A stretch of DNA of 64,000 bases from Paralcaligenes ureilyticus. GTDB taxonomy: Bacteria > Pseudomonadota > Gammaproteobacteria > Burkholderiales > Burkholderiaceae_B. A program made the translations under genes and the position numbers. The stretch covers positions 62,001 to 126,000 of the forward strand of contig NZ_SMAJ01000012.1 of assembly GCF_004346225.1 (NCBI RefSeq). The letters are read 5' to 3'. Shown here one piece after another: positions 24,778 through 35,125 of the stretch. The notes below the pieces were generated by a model. It was not told the DNA's origin. It did not search any database and saw only the letters and a list, made by a program, of their open reading frames with translations. Position 1 is the first letter of the stretch. Every line of letters begins with the position of its first letter.

Positions 24778-25988
24778 GCCGCGTAGCGGCGCAACCGATA
24801 GGCGAACTGCTCAAGGCCTTCAATGCCGCTTTGCTGTGCGCGCTGGCACCAGGCTTGCAAGTCGCCAAGCAACTGCTCGCTGCTCGCGCTGGAGCTTTCC
24901 CACAAACGCACCAGTTCACGACGCATTTGCACCAGCGTCGACAAGGATTGATTGCCGGCCAACACCGAATCGAGTTCTACGCGCTGGGCAGGCTCGAGCG
25001 CGTCGTCGGTACGGCTAAGGACATCCTTGGCACGGCTAAGCAATGACCAGCGGCAATCGGCACTGCCTTCTTTACGGCTGGGCTTGAGCTTGGCCAGCTC
25101 TTCGCTGGCGGCCTTTTTTACCAGGTCGGTATACCGCGCGAGAATTTCGTAGCGATGCGTAATGACGCCTTGCAAGGTGCTTAAACTAACCGACACAGTG
25201 GCCGATGCGGGTTCGAGCTTGAGCTTGGGAGCCAGCTTCTTGACCGTGGCCAGATGAAAGAAACGCAGCACCGTAATATAGCCCCAGCCTATGTCGAATT
25301 CGTACCATTTAGTCGAAAACTTGGCCGAAGTGCCATAGGCGTGATGGTTGTTGTGCAGTTCTTCGCCGCCGATAATGATGCCCCATGGCGACACATTGGT
25401 GCTGGCATCGGGGCAGGCATAGTTGCGATAGCCTATGAAATGGCCCAGGCCATTGACCACGCCGGCGGCCCAAAAGGGAATCCAGGCCATTTGAACCGCC
25501 CAGACGGTCAGGCCCAGAACACCAAACAGCGAAAGATCGAGCGCCAGCATGATCAGCACGCCCAGCAGGCTATGCCGTGTATATACATTGCGCTCGAGCC
25601 AATCGTCGGGCGTGCCGGTGCCAAAGCGCTTGAGCGTTTCGGCATTGTTGGCTTCTTCGCGATACAGCTCGGCACCGCGGAAGAATACCTTGCCTATGCC
25701 AAAGACAACCGGCGAATGAGGATCGCCATCGCGTTCGCACTTTGCGTGGTGCTTGCGATGGATAGCCACCCACTCTTTGGTGACCATGCCTGTAGTCAGC
25801 CACAGCCAGAAACGAAAGAAATGCATCACTGCGGGATGAAGATCAAGACCGCGGTGCGCCTGGCTGCGATGCAGAAAAATAGTGACCGCAGCGATGGTGA
25901 TATGGGTAATCACCAGCGTGACCAAAGCGACCTGCCACCAGGATAATTGGAGGAAGCCGCCAGAGAGAAACTTCAAGGTATAGTCCAT
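24774..25988 (-). CDS. Membrane fatty acid (acyl-CoA type) desaturase
   Basis: A 404-residue di-iron desaturase. The three histidine boxes are HRSQAH (H40, H45), HRKHH (H77, H80, H81) and HNNHH (H212, H215, H216), with hydrophobic segments between them (about residues 15-38, 55-70, 145-180). It introduces a cis double bond into membrane acyl chains, so it affects fluidity. About 100 residues after the catalytic part form a soluble helical extension (from about 300) common in proteobacterial members and without a known function. It precedes uvrD with a 4-nt overlap, an odd functional pairing. Confidence 0.9.
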   Translation of the reverse strand: MDYTLKFLSGGFLQLSWWQVALVTLVITHITIAAVTIFLHRSQAHRGLDLHPAVMHFFRFWLWLTTGMVTKEWVAIHRKHHAKCERDGDPHSPVVFGIGKVFFRGAELYREEANNAETLKRFGTGTPDDWLERNVYTRHSLLGVLIMLALDLSLFGVLGLTVWAVQMAWIPFWAAGVVNGLGHFIGYRNYACPDASTNVSPWGIIIGGEELHNNHHAYGTSAKFSTKWYEFDIGWGYITVLRFFHLATVKKLAPKLKLEPASATVSVSLSTLQGVITHRYEILARYTDLVKKAASEELAKLKPSRKEGSADCRWSLLSRAKDVLSRTDDALEPAQRVELDSVLAGNQSLSTLVQMRRELVRLWESSSASSEQLLGDLQAWCQRAQQSGIEGLEQFAYRLRRYAA

Positions 25989-26102
25989 AGCCGTTTATTT
26001 GGGCCTCGCAGTGAATACACCCGGTAGTTTATCCCACTTACCCCCTGCTTGACAGCTAAATTTCAGGAAGGCCCCCAGGGAAATCAGGCGCCAAGTCAGG
26101 CA

Positions 26103-27566
26103 CTAAGCGGGTAAATCCGGCTTGGCACGCTCCATGACCGCGGCAAAAAAGCCATCTGTGCCGTGGCGGTCCGGGCGCATGGACAGATAAGGCCCTGAAA
26201 GTGTCAGATTTTCGCAACGATCAAGCACCACTTTGCTGGCATCGACCAGCGTAAAGTCGGGATTTTCAGCTAAAAAGGCCTCAACTTGCCGTTCGTTTTC
26301 TTCCGGCAGCAAGCTACAGGTGGCATAGACCAGCCGCCCTCCCGCCGCCACGCAGCGAGCCCCCTGCCGCAAGATGCGCGCCTGTACGGCCATCATTTCG
26401 GCGAGCGACTCCGGGTGCTGACGCCATTTCAGGTCGGGATTGCGGCGCAAGGTGCCCAGACCGCTGCACGGCGCGTCGATCAGCACGCGATGAGCCTTGC
26501 CGGCCAGACGCTTGACGCGCTGATCATTGTCGGCGCTGATGACCACCGGCACCACGTTGGACAGGCCGCTGCGCGCAAAGCGCGGTTTGGCCCGCGCCAG
26601 GCGGGCCGCCGAGACGTCAAACGCGTACAACCGGCCTGTAGAGCGCATCAGCGCACCCAGCAGCAGGGTCTTGCCGCCGGCTCCGGCGCAATAATCAATG
26701 ACCATCTCGCCCCGCTTGGGGCCAACCAGCGCCGCCAGAATCTGGCTGCCCTCGTCCTGAACCTCGATCTCGCCGCTTTCGAACATCGGCCAGCGATTCA
26801 CCGGCGGACGTCCCTGCAGGCGTATGCCCCAGGGCGAATAAGGAGTCGGTTCGGGATCGAAACGCAGCGCGCCGCCTTCGCGCATTTTCTTCAGCATCGT
26901 CGGGCGATCGGTTTTCAGGGGGTTGACACGCACATCGAGCGGCGCCGAACGATTCAGCGCTTCAATCAGCGCATCGGCATCCTCCAGCTCGGCCAACCGC
27001 TCGTCGAGCCAGTCGGGCAGGCTGTGGCGGATGGCGCGCGGCAGGCTTTGAAGATCGATACGCAGCACATGAGCCAGCCAATGCTGCTCTTGCTCGGCCA
27101 GGCCCGCATTCAGGACATCGTGGCTGAACACCGAAACCAGGCCCAGAATGGCCAGACGGCGCGTGGCCGGTCCGGTCCCGCTTTCCGCATAATGGCGATA
27201 GCGGCGCAAATGACGCAATACGTCGAATACGGCCCCGGCCACTTCACCGCGGTCCCGCGCGCCCAGCTTGGGGTGCGCCCTCAGCCAGTGCGACAGCGTG
27301 GCATCGGCGGGGTATTCCCACTGCAGTATCTCGCCCAGAACGCTGCGCACCTGCTCGATCCGCACAGCCGACATGACATAGCGCGGAGCGCCGTCGGAGG
27401 TGGCCGCACGCGACGCGCCTGGCGCAGCTGCGCTTTGCCCATCTTTGGCGCGGCGTTCGCCGTCGGGGCGCAACAACCGGCTTTCGGCGGCACGCCGCCG
27501 GTTCTCGGCGCCCCGGGTCTGGGCTCGCGTCGGCGAGGAGCGGGCGGCTTTTTCTGCTTTGTTCAT
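26103..27566 (-). CDS. RsmB/NOP-family 16S rRNA (cytosine-C5) methyltransferase
   Basis: A 487-residue enzyme. The SAM-binding block is DYCAGAGGKTLLLGALM, and the two family cysteines are C367 in DAPCSGLG and C417 in YATCSLL, one for catalysis and one for product release. An N-terminal 60-residue basic, low-complexity stretch (many R, A, S) precedes the RNA-binding helical domain. RsmB methylates C967 of 16S rRNA in E. coli; the paralogue is inferred from overall layout. The ATG at 27564-27566 overlaps the purN stop by one base. Confidence 0.88.
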   Translation of the reverse strand: MNKAEKAARSSPTRAQTRGAENRRRAAESRLLRPDGERRAKDGQSAAAPGASRAATSDGAPRYVMSAVRIEQVRSVLGEILQWEYPADATLSHWLRAHPKLGARDRGEVAGAVFDVLRHLRRYRHYAESGTGPATRRLAILGLVSVFSHDVLNAGLAEQEQHWLAHVLRIDLQSLPRAIRHSLPDWLDERLAELEDADALIEALNRSAPLDVRVNPLKTDRPTMLKKMREGGALRFDPEPTPYSPWGIRLQGRPPVNRWPMFESGEIEVQDEGSQILAALVGPKRGEMVIDYCAGAGGKTLLLGALMRSTGRLYAFDVSAARLARAKPRFARSGLSNVVPVVISADNDQRVKRLAGKAHRVLIDAPCSGLGTLRRNPDLKWRQHPESLAEMMAVQARILRQGARCVAAGGRLVYATCSLLPEENERQVEAFLAENPDFTLVDASKVVLDRCENLTLSGPYLSMRPDRHGTDGFFAAVMERAKPDLPA

Positions 27567-28264
27567 CAATTTTTACTCGTTGTAATCCAGGGTGATTCGG
27601 GGCCTTGCGGCGCAATGGCAAAGGAGCGGCTGGCCACCCCGCGCACATGCACGCGCTGCATCGCGTCCAGCGAAACCCGGCCCTCGGCCAGCCAGCGCAC
27701 CACCTGCGCATAAAGATGATGCTCCACGCCCAGAACCCGTTCGGCCAGCGTATCGGGCGTGTCGTCGGCCAGCACAGGCACCGCGCCTTGCGCCACAATA
27801 GGGCCATGATCGAGCACCGGCGTCACAAAATGAACCGTGCAGCCATGCCACTGCACACCGGTTGCCAGAGCCTGCTGATGCGTATGCAAACCGGGAAACG
27901 CCGGCAGCAGCGAGGGGTGGATATTAAGCAGCCGCCCATTGAAATGTTCGACGAACTCGGGCGTCAGCACGCGCATGAAACCGGCCAGCAAAACATAATC
28001 GGGACGATAGGCGTCGATCGCTTGAGCAAGCGCCTGATCAAATTCTGTGCGCGTGGCGTAATCGCGATGAGCCACCAGTTTAGCCTGTATGCCATGCGCA
28101 TGCGCCCACTCCAGGCCCGAGGCATTGGCTTTATTGGCGATAACGGCACAAACTTCGGCCGGCAAACCCTGTGTGCGCACCGTATTGACGATGGTTTGCA
28201 TGTTTGAGCCGCGTCCGGAAATCAGCACCACCAGGCGGCAGTTGGAAGAGGTTATGGCAGGCAA
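27566..28264 (-). CDS. purN: Phosphoribosylglycinamide formyltransferase
   Basis: About 232 residues. It uses 10-formyltetrahydrofolate to formylate GAR in purine synthesis. Marks: LVVLISGRGSNMQ at the N terminus for phosphate binding, and the catalytic set N-H-D in LLNIHPSLLPAFPG, the adjacent HGCTVHFVTPVLDHGPI and the GPIVAQ loop. No ATG is available near the conserved start. TTG at 28262-28264 with GGGA 8 nt upstream is chosen; TTG at 28292-28294 is an alternative. It is divergent from ribF with only about 50 bp between them, and couples to the rsmB-like gene. Confidence 0.92.
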   Translation of the reverse strand: MPAITSSNCRLVVLISGRGSNMQTIVNTVRTQGLPAEVCAVIANKANASGLEWAHAHGIQAKLVAHRDYATRTEFDQALAQAIDAYRPDYVLLAGFMRVLTPEFVEHFNGRLLNIHPSLLPAFPGLHTHQQALATGVQWHGCTVHFVTPVLDHGPIVAQGAVPVLADDTPDTLAERVLGVEHHLYAQVVRWLAEGRVSLDAMQRVHVRGVASRSFAIAPQGPESPWITTSKN

Positions 28265-28312
28265 AATAAATATTCCCAAGCGAAGGCGGTGCAAAATTGT
28301 AAACTCTCGGGT

Positions 28313-29278
28313 GTGAAATCCGCTTCAAAAATTTATCGTTCCCTTCCGCGCTTCGATTCTGACCGCCCCAGCGCGGTGACCATCGGCAATTTCGACGGTG
28401 TGCACCGGGGCCACCAGGCCATACTCGCCCGCGTCCATGCACTGGCGGCCGAACGCGGCTGGGCGCCGACCGTAATGACCTTCGAGCCGCACCCACGGGC
28501 CTATTTTGCCACGCGCGGGCAACGGCCCGAGCTTATTCCCACGCAAATCAGCAGCCTTCGCGACAAAATCTGGTCGCTCGCGCACCACGGCATCGAACAG
28601 GTGGCGCTCGAACGGTTTAACCAGAGGCTGGCCGAGATGTCGGCCGAAACGTTCATTGAACAACTGCTGGTGCGGGGGCTGAACACGCGCTGGCTTCTGG
28701 TAGGCGCCGATTTTCGCTATGGGCACAAGCGCAGCGGCGATATCGACTTGCTGCGCAAAATGGGTGCAAAGCACGGCTTCGAGGTGGAAACCATTGCCGA
28801 TGTGGCCGACGAAAACGGCCATCGCATTTCGAGCTCCGAGGTGCGCACCGCCCTGGCGGTGGGCGATCTGGAACGCGCCGCGCATCTGCTGGGCCACACG
28901 TACCATATCAGCGGCCATGTCATACACGGACAGAAGCTGGGCCGCAGCATCGGCTACCCCACGCTGAACCTGCGCGTCCCGCCGCTGTGTGCGGCGCGTT
29001 CCGGCGTCTATGTCGTGCGCGCCCACGGCCTGGCCGCACACGCCATCCACGGCGTAGCCAGTCTGGGAGTGCGCCCCACCGTCAGTGACAGCAGCCAGGT
29101 ATTGCTTGAAGTCCACCTTCTGGACTGCAGCCTGGACGCATACGGTAAACTTACACGGATCGAATTCCTCAGCTACCTGAGGGATGAAGAAAAATTTCCT
29201 GACCTACCCACCATGATCGCCGCCATCGACATCGATGCGCAAAACGCTCGTGATTATTTCGCCCTCCATGGACTATAG
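28313..29278 (+). CDS. ribF: Bifunctional riboflavin kinase / FAD synthetase
   Basis: A 321-residue enzyme that makes FMN and then FAD. The N-terminal nucleotidyltransferase domain has [14 protein letters not shown] and [19 protein letters not shown] and [10 protein letters not shown] follow. The C-terminal flavokinase domain has [19 protein letters not shown] and [11 protein letters not shown]. The start is GTG at 28313; GTG at 28289 in the same frame is also possible. It overlaps the beginning of ileS by 11 nt, the common ribF-ileS-lspA arrangement. Confidence 0.95.
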   Translation: MKSASKIYRSLPRFDSDRPSAVTIGNFDGVHRGHQAILARVHALAAERGWAPTVMTFEPHPRAYFATRGQRPELIPTQISSLRDKIWSLAHHGIEQVALERFNQRLAEMSAETFIEQLLVRGLNTRWLLVGADFRYGHKRSGDIDLLRKMGAKHGFEVETIADVADENGHRISSSEVRTALAVGDLERAAHLLGHTYHISGHVIHGQKLGRSIGYPTLNLRVPPLCAARSGVYVVRAHGLAAHAIHGVASLGVRPTVSDSSQVLLEVHLLDCSLDAYGKLTRIEFLSYLRDEEKFPDLPTMIAAIDIDAQNARDYFALHGL

Positions 29279-32105
29279 AAACACACTCAATTTGCCCGAA
29301 ACCTCTTTCCCGATGCGTGGCGACCTTGCGCGCCGCGAACCAGGCTGGATTGCCCAATGGGAAGAAAATAAAGTCTATGCGGCCATACGCCAGGCCAGCC
29401 GGGGCCGACCCAAATTCATACTGCACGACGGCCCGCCCTACGCCAATGGCGATATACACATCGGCCACGCCGTCAACAAAATCCTGAAAGACATCATAGT
29501 CAAAAGCCGTTCGATGGCCGGTTTCGATGCGCATTACGTGCCGGGCTGGGACTGCCACGGCATGCCGATCGAAATCCAGATTGAAAAAAAATACGGCAAG
29601 AGCCTGCCGGTGGCCGAGGTGCAGGCCAAAGCCCGCGCCTATGCGCTCGAGCAGATCGACCGCCAGCGCAAGGATTTCAAGCGCCTGGGCGTACTGGCCG
29701 ATTGGGACCATCCCTATCTGACCATGAATTTCAGCAACGAAGCCGACGAGCTGCGCGCGCTGGCCCATATTCTGGACAAAGGCTATATCTACCGCGGGCT
29801 CAAACCCGTGAACTGGTGCTTTGATTGCGGTTCAGCGCTGGCCGAGGCCGAGGTGGAATATGCCGATCGCAAGGACCAGGCGGTGCATGTGGCATTCAGA
29901 TTCGGCGACCGTGAAAAGCTGGCCCAGGCGTTCGGCCTGCCCAACGTGGAAGACGGCGCCATTGTCATCTGGACCACCACGCCCTGGACGCTGCCCGCCA
30001 ACCAGGCCCTGAACCTTCATCCCGACATCGATTACGCATTGGTCAAGCTCGATCAGGCGCGCGCAACCGGCTCCATGCTGATTTTGGCCCACGATCTGGT
30101 CGAATCGTGCCTGAACGAATGGCACCTTAGCGGTCACGTGCTGGCCACGACCAAGGGCGCGTCGCTGGCAGGCCTCGAATTCAAGCACCCGCTCTACGAT
30201 CTGGACGAGGGCTATCAGCGCATGGCGCCGGTTTATCTGGGCGATTACGTTACCCTCGAAGCGGGGACCGGCGTGGTGCACTCCTCGCCCGCTTACGGGA
30301 TCGAAGACTTCTTGTCGTGCAAAGCCCACGGCCTGCAGGATTCACAGATCCTGAACCCGGTGATGGGCGACGGCCACTACGCACAGAGCCTGCCTGTATT
30401 TGGCGGCCTGATGATCTGGAAAGCCAATCCGAAAATTGTCGAAGCGCTGGAGTCGGTGGGCAGCCTGCTCAAAGTCGAGACCCACAAGCACAGCTACATG
30501 CACTGCTGGCGGCACAAAACGCCCATCATTTATCGCGCCACGAGCCAATGGTTTGCCAGTATGGACCGGCCACCGAAAACCGGAAAATCGCTGCGCGAAA
30601 CCGCTTTGGCCGGCATCGATCAAACCGATTTCTTCCCCGCCTGGGGCCGTGCCCGGTTGCATGCCATGATTGCCAATCGCCCCGACTGGACCTTGTCGCG
30701 CCAGCGCCAATGGGGTGTGCCCATGGCCTTCTTTGTACACAAGGAAACGGGCGAGCTGCATCCCCGCACGGTCGAGCTGATGGAACAGATTGCACAACGC
30801 GTGGCGCAGCATGGCATTGAAGCCTGGCAGTCGCTCGACCCACGCGATCTGCTGGGTGACGAAGCCGACCAATACGTCAAGAACCGCGATACGCTGGACG
30901 TTTGGTTCGACTCGGGCAGCACCCACGCAACCGTGTTGGGCGGCCAGAACCATACTGTCCACGGCTCGCACGCCGACGAACTGCAATGGCCCGCCGATCT
31001 GTACCTGGAAGGTTCGGACCAGCACCGCGGCTGGTTTCACTCGTCGCTGCTGACCAGCTGCATGCTGTATGGCCGGCCGCCCTACAAGGCCTTGCTCACG
31101 CACGGCTTCGTGGTGGACGGCCAGGGGCGGAAAATGAGCAAGTCGGTGGGCAATGTGATTGCACCGCAAAAAATCTCTGACTCCCTGGGCGCCGAAATCC
31201 TGCGCCTGTGGACGGCCTCTACCGATTATTCCGGCGAACTGTCGATTTCCGACGAAATTCTCAAACGCGTGGTCGAAGGCTATCGCCGCATCCGCAATAC
31301 GCTCAAGTTCCTGCTGGGCAATCTGCAGGATTTCAATGCTCAAACGGATGCGGTGGCGCCCGCTGAAATGTTCGAGATCGACCGCTACGCGCTGGCCATG
31401 ACCGCAAGCGTGCAAGCCGATGTGCTGGCCAATTTCAATCGCTATGAATTCCAGCCCGCCATGTCGCGCCTGCAGATTTTCTGCTCGGAAGACCTCGGTG
31501 CGTTCTACCTCGATATACTCAAAGACCGCCTGTACACGGCCGATAAAAACAGCCTGGCGCGGCGCTCTGCGCAAACGGCTATCCATCACATCACCCATTC
31601 GCTCCTCAAACTCCTGGCACCCGTTACTTCCTTTACCGCCGAAGAAGCCTGGAAAGATCTGCACACCGGCCACGAAACGGCCAGCATCTTTACCGAACTC
31701 TTCCACACCCTGCCCGACCTGGCCAACGCCCAGGCCCTGATCGAGAAATGGAATCGGCTGCGCGAAATCCGTGGTCATGCGATGCGCGAGATCGAAGCCG
31801 TGCGCACCACTGGCGGGATCGGCTCATCCCTGGCAGCCGAACTGGATGTGTACGCCAGCGGCGACGATCATCGCCTGCTCGCTTCGCTGGAGGACGATCT
31901 GCGTTTCGTCTTTATCGTGTCGCGCGCCACCTTGCATGAGGCGCCCGGCGATCTGCGCATTGTGGTCAGTCCCAGCCCGCATAAAAAATGCGAACGCTGC
32001 TGGCACCATCGCGCCGACGTGGGTGCCGACCCCGAGCATCCCGAAATTTGCGGTCGCTGCGTCGACAACCTATTCGGCCTGGGCGAACTGCGCCATCATG
32101 CCTGA
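29268..32105 (+). CDS. ileS: Isoleucyl-tRNA synthetase
   Basis: A 945-residue class I synthetase. The HIGH motif is HIGH in [12 protein letters not shown] (about residue 64), KMSKS is in [10 protein letters not shown] (about 622), and the editing domain lies between ([24 protein letters not shown]). The C-terminal zinc site is CERCWHH..CGRCVDN. This is the bacterial type 1 form with the zinc finger. The ATG at 29268 is inside the end of ribF, and the stop overlaps the lspA start by 8 nt. Confidence 0.97.
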   Translation: MDYRNTLNLPETSFPMRGDLARREPGWIAQWEENKVYAAIRQASRGRPKFILHDGPPYANGDIHIGHAVNKILKDIIVKSRSMAGFDAHYVPGWDCHGMPIEIQIEKKYGKSLPVAEVQAKARAYALEQIDRQRKDFKRLGVLADWDHPYLTMNFSNEADELRALAHILDKGYIYRGLKPVNWCFDCGSALAEAEVEYADRKDQAVHVAFRFGDREKLAQAFGLPNVEDGAIVIWTTTPWTLPANQALNLHPDIDYALVKLDQARATGSMLILAHDLVESCLNEWHLSGHVLATTKGASLAGLEFKHPLYDLDEGYQRMAPVYLGDYVTLEAGTGVVHSSPAYGIEDFLSCKAHGLQDSQILNPVMGDGHYAQSLPVFGGLMIWKANPKIVEALESVGSLLKVETHKHSYMHCWRHKTPIIYRATSQWFASMDRPPKTGKSLRETALAGIDQTDFFPAWGRARLHAMIANRPDWTLSRQRQWGVPMAFFVHKETGELHPRTVELMEQIAQRVAQHGIEAWQSLDPRDLLGDEADQYVKNRDTLDVWFDSGSTHATVLGGQNHTVHGSHADELQWPADLYLEGSDQHRGWFHSSLLTSCMLYGRPPYKALLTHGFVVDGQGRKMSKSVGNVIAPQKISDSLGAEILRLWTASTDYSGELSISDEILKRVVEGYRRIRNTLKFLLGNLQDFNAQTDAVAPAEMFEIDRYALAMTASVQADVLANFNRYEFQPAMSRLQIFCSEDLGAFYLDILKDRLYTADKNSLARRSAQTAIHHITHSLLKLLAPVTSFTAEEAWKDLHTGHETASIFTELFHTLPDLANAQALIEKWNRLREIRGHAMREIEAVRTTGGIGSSLAAELDVYASGDDHRLLASLEDDLRFVFIVSRATLHEAPGDLRIVVSPSPHKKCERCWHHRADVGADPEHPEICGRCVDNLFGLGELRHHA

Positions 32106-32649
32106 GTCGAATCACGTCGACGGCGCCATTGCCGCAGCCGCACGGCGACAAAGGAATCGCCTGCGCTTCTGGGCATGGATACTGGGCGCCATTCTAATTG
32201 TCGTGGTCGATCAGCTCAGCAAAGGCTATTTCAGCGCTCACCTGCCCTATGCGCAGCGCTGGCATGTACTGCCCTTTTTTGACTTCACCCTGCTGCACAA
32301 TAGCGGCGCGGCATTCAGTTTTCTGGCCGAAGGCCACGGCTGGCAGCGCTGGCTGTTTACGGCTATTGCGCTGGGTGCCGCCGGGCTGATCATTCATCTG
32401 CTGCGCCGCAGCCCCAATCAATGGCTGTTCTGCTCCTCGCTCATGACCATCCTGGCGGGAGCCGTCGGCAACGTCATAGACCGCATCCAGCACGGATACG
32501 TCATTGATTTCTTCCTGTTTTATTGGAATAGCTGGTATTTTCCGGCCTTTAATGTGGCCGATGTCGCCATAACCTGCGGCGCGATCCTTTTAATTCTCGA
32601 CGAGTTTCTGCGCTGGCGGCGCGAACGCAGCAAGCCGGCCAAGGAATAG
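32098..32649 (+). CDS. lspA: Lipoprotein signal peptidase (signal peptidase II)
   Basis: A 183-residue inner-membrane aspartyl protease with four transmembrane segments. The catalytic aspartates are D128 in GNVIDRI and D155 in FNVADVAI. Conserved VVDQLSK and [10 protein letters not shown] are also present. It removes signal peptides from prolipoproteins after lipid attachment, for example from the PqiC-like lipoprotein encoded at 44185. It overlaps ileS by 8 nt. Confidence 0.96.
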   Translation: MPESNHVDGAIAAAARRQRNRLRFWAWILGAILIVVVDQLSKGYFSAHLPYAQRWHVLPFFDFTLLHNSGAAFSFLAEGHGWQRWLFTAIALGAAGLIIHLLRRSPNQWLFCSSLMTILAGAVGNVIDRIQHGYVIDFFLFYWNSWYFPAFNVADVAITCGAILLILDEFLRWRRERSKPAKE

Positions 32650-32664
32650 AATATCCACGAACCA

Positions 32665-32751
32665 TGTAGCGACAGGCCTTGTGCCTGCCATCCATGCAAG
32701 ATGCTGTCCTGACTATTAACGATTTTGCCACCCACAAGGGGTGGCGCTACA
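32665..32751. repeat. GTAG-hairpin REP doublet (A then B)
   Basis: Forward copy at 32665-32690 (arms GACAGGC and GCCTGCC, one arm changed) and inverted copy at 32726-32751 (CCACCC flavour). The linker is homologous to that at 17048-17082. It lies between lspA and coaBC. Confidence 0.82.
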
Positions 32752-32826
32752 AGATATTCTGACTGATACCTTATAAAACCACTACGATATTCCTACCAAC
32801 CCTCTGTATTTCGCAGGTAGACTTCT

Positions 32827-34035
32827 GTGACATTAGATCTGGCGCAAAAACGCATTATCGTGGGCTTGACGGGTGGGATTGCCTGCTACAAGACGGCTGA
32901 ACTCGTGCGGCGCATCATCGAACGCGGTGCGATCGTCGACGTCGTCATGACCGAGGCCGCCACGCATTTCATTACCCCTGTCACGCTACAGGCGCTGTCG
33001 GGGCGCCCGGTATTTCTGGATACCTGGGATGCCCGGATACCCAACAACATGGCCCACATCGACCTGAGCCGCGGAGCCGATGCCATCCTGATCGCTCCGG
33101 CCAGCACCGATTTCATCGCCAAACTGGCGCAGGGTCTGGCCAACGATCTTTTATCCACGCTATGCGTGGCCAGAGGCGCATGTCCACTGCTTATTGCGCC
33201 AGCCATGAATCGCGAAATGTGGCAGCATCCGGCCACAGCGCGCAACGTTCGTCAAATTCAAGCCGATGGCGCCCAGGTACTGGGCCCAGGCGTGGGCGAC
33301 CAAGCCTGCGGCGAAGTCGGCAGCGGCCGCATGCTCGAACCCAACGAACTGCTGGCCGAGCTGATCGCCTCCTTCCAGCCCAAGGTCCTGGCGCAACGTC
33401 GAGTGGTCATCACCGCCGGACCCACCATCGAAAAAATCGACCCCATCCGCGTCATCAGCAACCGCTCTTCGGGCAAAACCGGCTACGCCATTGCACAGGC
33501 GGCGCGCGAAGCCGGCGCCCAGGTAACCTTGATCTCGGGGCCCACGGCCTTGCCTGCCCCTTATGGCGTCGCACGCATCGATGTGGAAAGCGCACGCGAC
33601 ATGCGTAGCGCGGTCATGCACGCCATTGCCGACACCGACCTGTTTATTGCCGTAGCCGCCGTGGCCGACTGGCACGTGGCCAACGCCACCGATAGCAAGA
33701 TTAAAAAAACCGGCGCGGCGGGCGCACCTTCACTGGAATTCGCGACCAACCCCGACATCCTGGCCGAAGTGGCGGCGCTCCCGCACGGCCCGTGGTGCGT
33801 CGGTTTTGCCGCCGAAACCGAAAACCTGCATGAATACGCCCAAGCCAAACGGCGGCGCAAGGCGGTCCCCCTGCTGGTGGGCAATCTGGCGCAACACGCC
33901 ATGAACGCCGACATCACCGAACTCGTGCTGTTCGACGACCAGGGATCGCACCCGCTGCCGGTCCTACCCAAAATCGAAGCCGCGCGCCAACTGATTCAGG
34001 CCATTGCCAACCGACTTCCACGCCTCATTGCTTAA
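32827..34035 (+). CDS. coaBC: Bifunctional phosphopantothenoylcysteine decarboxylase / phosphopantothenate-cysteine ligase
   Basis: A 402-residue fusion. The N-terminal FMN decarboxylase domain (CoaC, about 1-185) has LTGGIACYKTAELVRR, APASTDFIAKLAQGLANDLL and LIAPAMNREMW. The C-terminal ligase domain (CoaB) has ITAGPTIEKIDPIRVISNRSSG and KIKKTG. It converts phosphopantothenate to phosphopantetheine in CoA synthesis. The start codon is GTG at 32827. It is followed by dut, a standard proteobacterial order, with a REP hairpin between them. Confidence 0.96.
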   Translation: MTLDLAQKRIIVGLTGGIACYKTAELVRRIIERGAIVDVVMTEAATHFITPVTLQALSGRPVFLDTWDARIPNNMAHIDLSRGADAILIAPASTDFIAKLAQGLANDLLSTLCVARGACPLLIAPAMNREMWQHPATARNVRQIQADGAQVLGPGVGDQACGEVGSGRMLEPNELLAELIASFQPKVLAQRRVVITAGPTIEKIDPIRVISNRSSGKTGYAIAQAAREAGAQVTLISGPTALPAPYGVARIDVESARDMRSAVMHAIADTDLFIAVAAVADWHVANATDSKIKKTGAAGAPSLEFATNPDILAEVAALPHGPWCVGFAAETENLHEYAQAKRRRKAVPLLVGNLAQHAMNADITELVLFDDQGSHPLPVLPKIEAARQLIQAIANRLPRLIA

Positions 34036-34083
34036 ACTTTTTACTGCCATGTTTATTATCGATGAGCAGGTAGTCCCGGTAAA

Positions 34084-34109
34084 TGGCAGCCACAAGGGCT
34101 GCCACTACA
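34084..34109. repeat. GTAG-hairpin REP (single, B)
   Basis: Inverted copy with GGCAGCC/GGCTGCC stem and CTAC tail in the gap between coaBC and dut. The only isolated single copy in the window apart from those next to the long hairpins. Confidence 0.84.
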
Positions 34110-34167
34110 TTTCCGGCATCAAATGCCGCGTTGGAACAATCGCCTTAAATCTTCTGAGCCTTCATAT

Positions 34168-34617
34168 ATGAAAAAAATCGCACTAAAGATTCTCGATCCC
34201 CGCATGAACGACTACCTGCCCGCCTACGCGACCGAGGGCTCGGCGGGCCTGGATCTGCGCGCTTGCCTGGATACAGCAATCACCCTGGAACCAGGCACCT
34301 GCGAACTCATTCCAACCGGCCTGTCCATCCACATTGCCGATCCGGCCTACGCAGCCATTATTTTGCCGCGCTCAGGCCTCGGGCATAAGCACGGCATCGT
34401 GCTGGGAAACCTGGTCGGCCTGATCGACTCCGACTATCAGGGGCCGCTGATGGTGTCGGCATGGAATCGCGGCCAACATGCCTTCGTGCTGCAACCCATG
34501 GAGCGGCTAGCGCAACTAATCGTCGTGCCCGTGCAGCACATAGAGTTCGACATCGTCTGCGATTTCGACGAGAGTACCCGAGGGGCAGGCGGATTTGGAA
34601 GCACCGGGCGCGCGTGA
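34168..34617 (+). CDS. dut: dUTP diphosphatase
   Basis: A 149-residue trimeric dUTPase that keeps uracil out of DNA and supplies dUMP. Motifs in order: [10 protein letters not shown] (1), [11 protein letters not shown] (2), [13 protein letters not shown] (3), [11 protein letters not shown] (4) and [11 protein letters not shown] (5, complete C-terminal arm). The ATG at 34168 gives MKKIALKI; the open frame upstream has no similarity and overlaps nothing useful. Last gene of the rightward run before the repeat-rich gap. Confidence 0.96.
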   Translation: MKKIALKILDPRMNDYLPAYATEGSAGLDLRACLDTAITLEPGTCELIPTGLSIHIADPAYAAIILPRSGLGHKHGIVLGNLVGLIDSDYQGPLMVSAWNRGQHAFVLQPMERLAQLIVVPVQHIEFDIVCDFDESTRGAGGFGSTGRA

Positions 34618-34623
34618 CGTCTG

Positions 34624-34747
34624 ACACCCCAAGGGGTGCCATTGATTCGTTGTATTTGTAGTGGCAGCCCTTGTGGCTGCCATAATCGTTGAGAGCCGAG
34701 GTGATATTTATAGATCGCCGATGGCAGCCACAAGGGCTGCCACTACA
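34624..34747. repeat. GTAG-hairpin REP doublet (A then B) with a degenerate copy
   Basis: A decayed hairpin ACACCCCAAGGGGTGCCA starts 7 bp after dut (34624-34641). Then come a forward copy at 34657-34682 and an inverted copy at 34722-34747, both GGCAGCC flavour. Confidence 0.8.
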
Positions 34748-34804
34748 AGCGACGATCACGCCAACCAAACCCACCAACGACCCCACCAACATCCACCACA
34801 CGAG

Positions 34805-35054
34805 CGTCGTGGGCGGTTAAGGTGGGGCGGGCGATTCGGGCACGCCGCGCGCAGGGCCGGATTCGGGGATGCAAGGCGTGCGCTGTTTGAGCAGGACGCT
34901 TGCGGACAGCCCAGTGGGCTGTCCGCCCTGCGAGTTCGCACGCCGCCCCGAAGCCAGCCCTGCGCGCGGGAAGTCATGGCGCAGCCATGACCGTGACCGT
35001 CAGAGCCCGATCCACCTTAACCGCCCACGACGCGGGGCTAGAAGGTTTTATAAC
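34805..35054 (+). repeat. Long covarying hairpin element, copy 2
   Basis: The outer stem is perfect over 21 bp (34805-34825 with 35012-35032). Inside: 34846-34856 with 34958-34968 (11 bp); TTCGGGG with CCCCGAA (34862-34868, 34946-34952); GGCGTGCG with CGCACGCC (34875-34882, 34937-34944); GCAGG with CCTGC (34891-34895, 34927-34931); an 11-bp tip 34902-34912 with 34916-34926 closed by AGT; and a side hairpin GTCATGGC-GCA-GCCATGAC (34973-34991). The tail matches copy 1. Compared with copy 1, ten stem pairs differ on both sides and remain paired. It lies between convergent dut and livF. Confidence 0.82.
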
Positions 35055-35125
35055 AGGATAGGATGATGCGAAAAAAGGATGCCACCCACCAAACGCCACT
35101 TGCCAGAAATGCCACCTGCAGCGAA

